Below, piece after piece: positions 1 to 5,235 of a stretch of DNA of 21,393 nt. The first letter of the stretch is position 1, and the number at the start of each line of letters is the position of its first letter. The translations under genes were made by a program, and so were the position numbers. Origin of the DNA: Planctomycetota bacterium. Its GTDB lineage: Bacteria > Planctomycetota > Planctomycetia > Pirellulales > Pirellulaceae. The stretch lies in NCBI GenBank assembly GCA_026692885.1, contig JAPLNJ010000304.1:1-21393 (forward strand), read 5' to 3'. The notes under the pieces were generated by a model. The model searched no databases. It saw only the letters and a program-made list of their open reading frames with translations, and was not told the origin of the DNA.

Positions 1-2
1 GC

Positions 3-938
3 GACCTCAACACCCAATTCACCACCCTGGCCGCCTGGACCGATTCGGGCGACATCAACCTCGACCACACGGGACCGCTGACCGTCGGGACCGTCGCCGG
101 GTTGGCCGGCCTGACCATCGCCGACGTGCAGGACAACAACAGCGCGGCGGATGAAATCGCGATTCGAGCCACCGGTTCGCTGACGGTCAACCAAGCCGTG
201 CAGAACCAGGACGGCGGCCGGATCACGCTGGCGGCCGAGGGCCAGACGGTCGGCCGGAATCTGAACGTGAACGCGGGCGTGACGGCTGCGGGCGGCCGTG
301 CTACGATCACCCTGGATGCCGGGGATTCGATTAACTTCGGTCAGGCTGGGGCGGTCAGCGCCGCAGACACGGGCTGCGTACTGGTCAGCGCCGGCACGGA
401 CTTCCAAGACGGGACGCCCCGCAATGGTCTGAAGACCGGCGACCTGGTGATGCAGGACGGTGCCGTGATTCAGTCGGCCGACGGTGATCTGACGCTGCGG
501 GCGCCGGGAAACGTGCGGCTGGGTGCGGTCAACGCGAACAGCGACGGCGATAGCCTGGCGGGCGACGTGCGGGTGACGGCCGACTGGGCGGGCGTGGATG
601 GCGGTCTGGCGGACAACGTGGGCGCCATCACGGATAACACGGCAATTGAGACCGCGAACATCACCGGTGACGAGCTCGCGCTGCGCGCTGCGCGCTGCCA
701 CTGGCATCGGCGACGGCGCGGGTGGCGACGCGGCCGACTTGAACACCGTGGTCCGCGTCCTGGCGGCCATCACCACTACCGGCGACATCAACCTGTACAA
801 TGTGGGCGCGTTGACGCTGGCCAGCTTCGACGGTCTCAGCGTGGTTCAGATTACCGGCAGCGTGAACGGGAACCTGGGCGTCGACGACCTGACGATCCGA
901 ACGGCCAGTCCTTTGACGATCGACATCCCCGTGAATGA
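3..938 (+). CDS. Surface protein segment 1: haemagglutinin-like beta-repeat unit (partial at 5' end)
   Basis: The frame is open from the window edge, so the true start lies upstream. Up to about nt 698 the translation is a Gly/Ala/Asp/Thr-rich, short-beta-strand sequence typical of filamentous-haemagglutinin or beta-helix surface proteins (for example GDINLDHTGPLTV and GNVRLGAVNANSDG). It ends in DELALRAA just before the heptamer repeat. After 698 the frame becomes Arg/His-rich nonsense (HWHRRRRGWRRGRLEH) and stops at 936-938. The continuation ATGIGDGAGGDAADLNT is in frame 1, so about 80 C-terminal residues are a frameshift tail. The product as written would be a truncated surface protein without protease or dockerin. 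The function (adhesion or matrix) is inferred only from repeat style. Confidence 0.6.
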   Translation, partial: DLNTQFTTLAAWTDSGDINLDHTGPLTVGTVAGLAGLTIADVQDNNSAADEIAIRATGSLTVNQAVQNQDGGRITLAAEGQTVGRNLNVNAGVTAAGGRATITLDAGDSINFGQAGAVSAADTGCVLVSAGTDFQDGTPRNGLKTGDLVMQDGAVIQSADGDLTLRAPGNVRLGAVNANSDGDSLAGDVRVTADWAGVDGGLADNVGAITDNTAIETANITGDELALRAARCHWHRRRRGWRRGRLEHRGPRPGGHHHYRRHQPVQCGRVDAGQLRRSQRGSDYRQREREPGRRRPDDPNGQSFDDRHPRE

Positions 939-2784
939 CTTCGCGGGCGGCCACATCACGCAGGCGGCGGAGGGCCTCGCCGCGACGGACAATCTGACGA
1001 TCAACGCGGCCATCACGGCCAGCAACGGCAGCGGGAGCAGCTACGGGAACATCCTCCTGGTCGCCGGCCACGACCTCTTCCACAATCTGGGCCTGATCTC
1101 CGCAGCCAACGCCGGTAACGTGAGCCTGAGCGCGGGCGAAGACTACCACGGCGGGAGCCAACAGGGTGGGAATGCCAGCGGGAACGTGAGCATGGCCAAC
1201 GGCCAAATCATCGCCTCCGGTAGCGGGAACATCTCGGTCGAGGCTACGGGGAGTATCGCCCTCAGTATCCTGACGACCAGCGGCGGCGATGTGAGCGTCA
1301 GCGCTGACGACGACGACTTCAACCTGCAGGATGGCACTGGCACCATCACGGACAATCTGGCCACGGAAGCCCCCAATATCATCGGCCACCTGGGGACCTT
1401 CCGGGCTGCTACCGGCATCGGGGCGACGGACGACATCGGAACCTGTCTGGCCACGCTGGATGCCGACAACGACGGACTCAACGGCGCGACTCTGATCACC
1501 GAGCAGTGCGGTGCTCTGGACGTTTATCGGCTGAGCCAATCGCGCGTCGGCGGCAGCGGCCGCATCGAACTGGTCACCGTGGCCGGCACCCTCACCATCG
1601 TGGCGGGGCAGCAGGGTGTATCGGCGGCGGGCAGCGGCAACGTCAGGCTGTTCGCGGACGGCGGCAATGGCAGCGACCTGATCATCAACGACTCGATCAA
1701 CAGCGATCCCTCCACGGGTTACGCGTGGCAGAAGACGAGTACCAACGAGTCCGGCTGGGACTCGCCGGTGCGGGTGTTCGACCGCGGAGCGGACTTCCCC
1801 CCCGATCTCTACATGCCGCTGTCGCTCCTGAGGCAAGGTGCCTTCACGGGTACCTCGGCGACGTTCCAAGTCGACACGCTGGTCCAGGACCTGATGGAAA
1901 GCAACCTGCTGGAAAGCAAGCCTCTGACGTATCAAGTCGCGGTCACGTCCGGAGACTTCGGATCTGTACACGACGCTTCCGAATTCACCGTCTCGGGCGA
2001 TGCGTTCGTCACCGGTCAGACCGCGACGGCGGCGACGGGGCTGGCGGAATTCGCGCAGTTGGTCTTCCGCGGTGTGACCGTCGAGAATTTGGGCGATGGG
2101 CTCGGTCTGCTGCAAGTGCGGATGCGGTACGCCGGGGACAAGACCGGCTGGACTGCAGTCATCAATGGCGCGGATATCCGGCCAATGGCTTCCGTGGGAC
2201 AGCTCATCATCCTCGGACTCGGCCCCAAGGAGGCGGACGGTTCAAGCACGGACACCTACCAGGGCATCGAAGCCACGCCCAACGCCCTGATTACCGTGAC
2301 CACCAGCAACGGGACCGTGATGGACGAGGACTTGGACCGCTATCTGCAGGGCGTCCAAGTCCGCACGGACGCGGAAGGCAATTTCACGTTCCACGTTCCA
2401 CGTTCCACGTTCGGCGGCCGTCGGGAACCGGCGATGCCGAGGGTGACGGGACGGGGGTGTATCCTGACGGCCAGGGGGTGGCCACGATCACCGCCTGGGA
2501 GATTGGGGGCCGGTCGTACGGCACGGCGACTCAGACCTACACGGTGGCCCCGGCGCGCAGCTTCGACTTCAATACATCGAGTTCGCCCACGGCGATCGGC
2601 TACCTGGGCGTCTTGCCGGCCGCGGCGTATACGCCCCAGACCGGCTTCGGCTGGGCCTCGCCCGTCGTGGCAAACGATCTCGGCCGGGGTAGCAACGACG
2701 TCCGCCGTGACTTCCATTCCACGGGGAACACCTCGGCGACGTTTTCGGTCGAAGCCACGTCTGGCCACTCGTATCAACTGGTGA
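598..2784 (+). CDS. Surface protein segment 2: beta-repeat units plus first galactose-binding-like module
   Basis: The frame-1 ORF is bounded by 598 and 2784, but only about 691-2412 looks coding. The first 30 codons overlap segment 1 out of frame and the tail after 2412 is Arg/Pro-rich nonsense. The real part starts with ATGIGDGAGGDAADLNT, a second copy of the unit seen at the window start, and has another ATGIG landmark near nt 1410. It then enters a module with YQVAVTSGDFGSVHDASEF and TAVINGADIRP that resembles the galactose-binding-like domains common in planctomycete surface proteins. That module repeats downstream. It ends at the CACGTTC repeat, where the protein reads NFTFHVPRSTF instead of the expected FTFHVRRPSGTG. 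No convincing independent start codon exists, so this is a continuation of segment 1. Confidence 0.55.
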   Translation: MAVWRTTWAPSRITRQLRPRTSPVTSSRCALRAATGIGDGAGGDAADLNTVVRVLAAITTTGDINLYNVGALTLASFDGLSVVQITGSVNGNLGVDDLTIRTASPLTIDIPVNDFAGGHITQAAEGLAATDNLTINAAITASNGSGSSYGNILLVAGHDLFHNLGLISAANAGNVSLSAGEDYHGGSQQGGNASGNVSMANGQIIASGSGNISVEATGSIALSILTTSGGDVSVSADDDDFNLQDGTGTITDNLATEAPNIIGHLGTFRAATGIGATDDIGTCLATLDADNDGLNGATLITEQCGALDVYRLSQSRVGGSGRIELVTVAGTLTIVAGQQGVSAAGSGNVRLFADGGNGSDLIINDSINSDPSTGYAWQKTSTNESGWDSPVRVFDRGADFPPDLYMPLSLLRQGAFTGTSATFQVDTLVQDLMESNLLESKPLTYQVAVTSGDFGSVHDASEFTVSGDAFVTGQTATAATGLAEFAQLVFRGVTVENLGDGLGLLQVRMRYAGDKTGWTAVINGADIRPMASVGQLIILGLGPKEADGSSTDTYQGIEATPNALITVTTSNGTVMDEDLDRYLQGVQVRTDAEGNFTFHVPRSTFGGRREPAMPRVTGRGCILTARGWPRSPPGRLGAGRTARRLRPTRWPRRAASTSIHRVRPRRSATWASCRPRRIRPRPASAGPRPSWQTISAGVATTSAVTSIPRGTPRRRFRSKPRLATRINW
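678..698 (+). repeat. Tandem heptanucleotide GCGCTGC x3 at a frame break
   Basis: Three exact copies lie at 678-684, 685-691 and 692-698. Removing one copy gives DELALRAATGIG in one frame, matching the RAATGIG of the next repeat unit near 1404-1424. The third copy (+7, i.e. +1 frame) therefore explains the shift from frame 3 to frame 1. Confidence 0.9.
2385..2412 (+). repeat. Tandem heptanucleotide CACGTTC x4 at a frame break
   Basis: Four exact copies fill 2385-2412. The paralogous module at about 3237 has a single TTTCACGTTC. With two copies the reading would be FTFHVRRPSGTG, aligning with FTFRIARPSGTG of the paralogue. Four copies add 14 bp (+2), moving translation from frame 1 to a dead frame while the true sequence continues in frame 3. 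All three frames through this heptamer are open. Confidence 0.92.
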
Positions 2785-3929
2785 TCACTTCGGGCGACTA
2801 CGGCTCGGAACACGATCAATCGCAGTTTGAAGTCTCCGGCGATAGCTTCGCGACTTTCCAGACCGACACGGCTTCCACGCTGCAGGGCCAATTTAAGCAA
2901 CTGGTCTTTCCGCCGGTCACGGCCGGTGTGGACGGGCGGTTGGAGGTGCGTATGACCTACGCGGGCCTGAAGACCGGCTGGAACGCGGTCATCAACGGGA
3001 TGGAGGTCCGGGACACGACCGCGGCAACGAACACCGTGCGACTCATCGCGTTCACGATGCCGGGCTCGGTAGAAGCCGATGGCTTGACCACGGACACCTA
3101 CACCGGCACGCATGCGGTGCCCAATGCGCTGCTGACCGTGACCACGACCCACGGGACGGTGCTCCCACCGGCCGACAGTTCCGACCTGGACCCGTACCTG
3201 CAAGGTGTGCAGGTGCTTTCCAACGACAGTGGCACTTTCACGTTCCGCATTGCCCGGCCGTCGGGGACGGGCGGGGGGAGCGCGACGATCACGGCCTGGG
3301 ATGTCGGCGGCCAGTCCTACGGCACGGCGATGCAGACCTACACCGTGGCGGCCGAGCGATACTTCGACTTCAATAACTCGAATTCGCCGACGGCGCTCGA
3401 TTATCTCGGAGTCCTGCCGGACGTGGTGCTGGCGTTGGACGTGTCCCAAATCGGCTACGGCTGGTCCGCGGCAACGCCAGTGCGTGGGGTGGATGCCGTG
3501 CAGTCCACGGACCTTCTGCGCCGCGATTTCCACGTGGCTCAGATCGGCACATTCCAGATCCAAGTCACACCCGGCAAGTCGTACAGCCTGCGGGCGTTGT
3601 TTGGCGAGCCGATCGGCGATGTTCTGGACACGGACCACCAACTGGGCGGCAGCGGGCCTTGCATCCTCGAAGGCATGAGCGGTGATGCGGCGCATCCGCC
3701 GATCAGTCTCACGACAATCGCGATCACCACCGAGAATGGGGAGCCGTACCGTTTCACCAAGCCGTGGCTCAACGTGTTCCAGCCGATTACCTTGTTGGGC
3801 GTTGTGGACGCTAACAACGACGGCATTCTGAACCTCACCTTCACGGCCACGGGTGGTTCCTCGATCCCACGCCCTGGGAGGACTCCGAGTATGTACTCGG
3901 CCAGCCGCCGCCCGGCGTGGACCTGTTGA
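2415..3929 (+). CDS. Surface protein segment 3: second and third galactose-binding-like modules
   Basis: The frame-3 reading from about 2415 begins RPSGTGDAEGDGTG and continues VATITAWEIGGRSYGTATQTYTV. A close paralogue lies at about 3250-3350 (RPSGTGGGSATITAWDVGGQSYG). Each module then has an FDFN..SSPTA..YLGVLP segment, a xxRRDFH segment, a YxLVITSGDYGSEHD segment and an AVINGMEV segment; the third copy is shortened and ends near LNLTFTATGG. The frame is open upstream to 1506, but that stretch is a shadow of segment 2. After about 3850 the residues (RPGRTPSMYSASRRPAW) are out of frame, because the protease continues in frame 2. Binding of carbohydrate or matrix is inferred from fold resemblance only. 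Confidence 0.55.
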   Translation, partial: RPSGTGDAEGDGTGVYPDGQGVATITAWEIGGRSYGTATQTYTVAPARSFDFNTSSSPTAIGYLGVLPAAAYTPQTGFGWASPVVANDLGRGSNDVRRDFHSTGNTSATFSVEATSGHSYQLVITSGDYGSEHDQSQFEVSGDSFATFQTDTASTLQGQFKQLVFPPVTAGVDGRLEVRMTYAGLKTGWNAVINGMEVRDTTAATNTVRLIAFTMPGSVEADGLTTDTYTGTHAVPNALLTVTTTHGTVLPPADSSDLDPYLQGVQVLSNDSGTFTFRIARPSGTGGGSATITAWDVGGQSYGTAMQTYTVAAERYFDFNNSNSPTALDYLGVLPDVVLALDVSQIGYGWSAATPVRGVDAVQSTDLLRRDFHVAQIGTFQIQVTPGKSYSLRALFGEPIGDVLDTDHQLGGSGPCILEGMSGDAAHPPISLTTIAITTENGEPYRFTKPWLNVFQPITLLGVVDANNDGILNLTFTATGGSSIPRPGRTPSMYSASRRPAWTC

Positions 3930-4603
3930 CCGTGGTGATGCACGAAATGGGCCACACCTTGGGCTTCGCGGATGTCGACGGCAGCCAGCACCCGGAGGCC
4001 CTGATGTCGCTGCAGTTGATGCCGGAGCAAGCCCGGCGTCTGCCGACGGGTCCGCTGCTGACCAGTCACAATCCGGTCCAGCCGTACGATGTGAACGGGG
4101 ACGGCCACATTACGGCGTTGGACGCATTGCAGCTGATCAATCAGATCAACCTGAGCGGCTCGGCGCTGACGGCCGTCGCGCCGGGCGTCGCTCCGCTGTA
4201 CTACGACGTCACGGGCGATGGCACGCTGTCGGCTCTCGATGTGTTGCAGGTGGTCAACTACCTGGAGCAGCACGTCATGGTCTCATCGGGAGAGGGCGAA
4301 GGAGCGAATCTCGAAACGTCGTCGCCCAGGGATGCTTCGCTGTCGGCCAATCACGTTGATCTATCGGCCATTCTTCCGTCTGCTGGACTGGTCGAGGGTG
4401 AAACGCCGCTCGACCGCCCCGTCGAGTCACTCCCAGCGAGCAGCGCGCCGTTGGCCACAATTTCCACACTATCGGCGCCAAGCCGCACGGTCGTTAGCGT
4501 CGCCATACTGGAACTGGCGAACCGGCAGGAAGAGGACTTGGAAGACATCCTGAGCACGATCGCCAAGGACGTGGCTGCCGTGTGGCGTGGCAAGCCGCGG
4601 TAA
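3851..4603 (+). CDS. Surface protein segment 4: zinc metalloprotease motif and two dockerin-type repeats
   Basis: Frame 2 reads GWFLDPTPWEDSEY from 3851, then VDLLTVVMHEMGHTLGFAD around 3920-3975. HExxHxxGxxD is a metzincin-like zinc-binding motif with the catalytic Glu intact. This pairing (xGWFxDPTPxxxSEx followed by DLLTVxxHExGHxLG) is a recurring C-terminal arrangement in planctomycete surface proteins. Two EF-hand-like dockerin type I repeats follow: DVNGDGHITALDALQLIN (about 4087-4140) and DVTGDGTLSALDVLQVVN (about 4204-4257). A low-complexity tail reaches the TAA at 4601. The only start in this frame is GTG 3917, inside the domain, with no clear ribosome-binding site. The segment is therefore likely translated only as part of the upstream protein, from which it is now out of frame. 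Confidence 0.65.
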   Translation, partial: GWFLDPTPWEDSEYVLGQPPPGVDLLTVVMHEMGHTLGFADVDGSQHPEALMSLQLMPEQARRLPTGPLLTSHNPVQPYDVNGDGHITALDALQLINQINLSGSALTAVAPGVAPLYYDVTGDGTLSALDVLQVVNYLEQHVMVSSGEGEGANLETSSPRDASLSANHVDLSAILPSAGLVEGETPLDRPVESLPASSAPLATISTLSAPSRTVVSVAILELANRQEEDLEDILSTIAKDVAAVWRGKPR

Positions 4604-4608
4604 GCCTG

Positions 4609-4735
4609 GGCCTTGATCGTAAGGTTGCGCAAAACGCTCGCAGCGGAGCATGGTAACCCGACGCGTCAGCGAGGAAAACGCCGCTCTTCCTCGCTGACGC
4701 GTCGGGTTACGATATGCAACGTTACGATCAAGGCC
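4609..4735. repeat. Nested inverted-repeat element with perfect 24-bp central stem
   Basis: The outer arms 4609-4628 and 4716-4735 are inverted repeats with one mismatch (core GGCCTTGATCGTAA). Inside them, 4653-4676 and 4687-4710 form a perfect 24-bp stem with a 10-nt loop (core CCCGACGCGTCAGCGAGG). It starts five bases after the TAA at 4603, so it could act as a strong 3' hairpin for that transcript, although there is no T-tract. A diverged partial copy lies at 11941-12053. Confidence 0.85.
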
Positions 4736-4924
4736 AAACAGCTTGGCATTTCAGTCGAGCGACTGGGTGGTGTAAAGGGCCTGAAGAAACGCTGGTTGAT
4801 CATCGCCGCGTTGTTGTGTTGGGCGTGGCGGCCCGGACGGTCGCACGTAATCGCACGGCTTAGGCGCGGACCACGGGTAGACACAGCCTCTCGATTGGTG
4901 CGGGAAAACCCGGAGTGAATCACC

Positions 4925-4989
4925 GTAGCCGAAGTCGTGAGACTTCGGATGCTACCACGGCAGCCCCGAATTCTCACGAATCCGGCTAC
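4925..4989. repeat. Inverted pair of 24-bp dispersed repeats
   Basis: The + copy is at 4925-4948 and the inverted copy at 4966-4989. Both share GTAGCCG..TCGTGAGA.TTCGG with a few substitutions, and each is itself a small hairpin around GTGA. The style matches short palindromic repeats scattered in planctomycete intergenic DNA. Confidence 0.7.
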
Positions 4990-5042
4990 CAAAGTCCTTA
5001 ACGGCGTTGCCCCTCACCCCAGCCATCTCCCTGGAGTACCGG

Positions 5043-5182
5043 GAGGCTGCTGAAAAAGTAGCGGAAAGCAACGTGGGGCAAGCTTCCAGCTTGCCAATCT
5101 TCCGTATTCTCCGTTTCCTCGTCTTCCTCGGCTACGCATTTGGCAAGCTGGAAGCTTACCCCACGACTAATTCAGCAGCCTC
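5043..5182. repeat. 140-bp MITE-like element with terminal and internal inverted repeats
   Basis: The termini 5043-5054 and 5171-5182 are perfect 12-bp inverted repeats (GAGGCTGCTGAA). Internal arms 5073-5097 and 5140-5164 (25 bp, one mismatch) surround a pyrimidine-rich core. The element encodes no transposase; it sits just downstream of the cusA-like stop and could serve as a 3' structure for that operon. I recall similar GGGGCAAGCTTCCAGCTTGCC elements in planctomycete genomes, but copy number cannot be checked here. Confidence 0.75.
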
Positions 5183-5235
5183 ACCGGGGCGAGGGAGTAG
5201 TCTTGGCCTGGCAGGGCCTATCTCGGTCCGTCCGC

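Larger units (their letters stand above)
3..4603 (+). pseudogene. Frame-broken giant modular surface/secreted protein (5' end outside window)
   Basis: One ancestral gene appears to span this whole interval but is read in four successive frame segments: frame 3 to about 698, frame 1 to about 2412, frame 3 to about 3845, then frame 2 to the TAA at 4601-4603. The modules run in this order: two to three beta-rich repeat units of about 230 residues (shared landmarks ATGIG and DLNT), three galactose-binding-like modules (shared landmarks SGDxGSxHD and AVING), a zinc protease motif HEMGHTLGFAD, and two dockerin-type Ca-binding repeats. Two breaks coincide with 7-bp tandem repeats and one with an apparent deletion. 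The product would be exported and cell-surface or extracellular; the signal peptide is upstream of the window. Whether this is a true pseudogene, a phase-variable gene in an OFF state, or an assembly artefact cannot be decided from sequence alone. Confidence 0.65.
4604..5235. other. Repeat-packed intergenic region between convergent genes
   Basis: This stretch of about 630 bp lies between the 3' ends of the surface-protein gene (+) and the cusA-like gene (-). I see no convincing gene. It holds a nested palindrome (4609-4735), an inverted pair of 24-bp repeats (4925-4989) and a 140-bp inverted-repeat element (5043-5182). Around 4781-4830 a short reading LKKRWLIIAALLC resembles a signal-peptide remnant but has no intact gene after it. 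Short ORFs here carry repeat-derived peptides (TRRVSEE, NPTRQRG, VGQASSLP) and should not be treated as proteins. Confidence 0.7.

Noticed and set aside
661..2115. Long minus-strand ORF of 484 codons opposite the surface-protein gene
   Set aside because: Arg/Gln/Val-rich composition without motifs; it is the complement of a clearly repetitive, protein-like plus-strand reading.
2385..2412. CRISPR-like array
   Set aside because: Four contiguous 7-mers without spacers are a microsatellite; no CRISPR repeat-spacer structure was seen in the window.
2340..3695. Minus-strand ORF of 451 codons opposite modules 2 and 3
   Set aside because: Shadow of the galactose-binding-like modules; its N-terminal NVERGTWNV is just the complement of the CACGTTC repeat.
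4613..4992. Short ORFs containing NPTRQRG or TRRVSEE peptides
   Set aside because: Translations of the palindromic dispersed repeat, a known source of spurious planctomycete ORFs.
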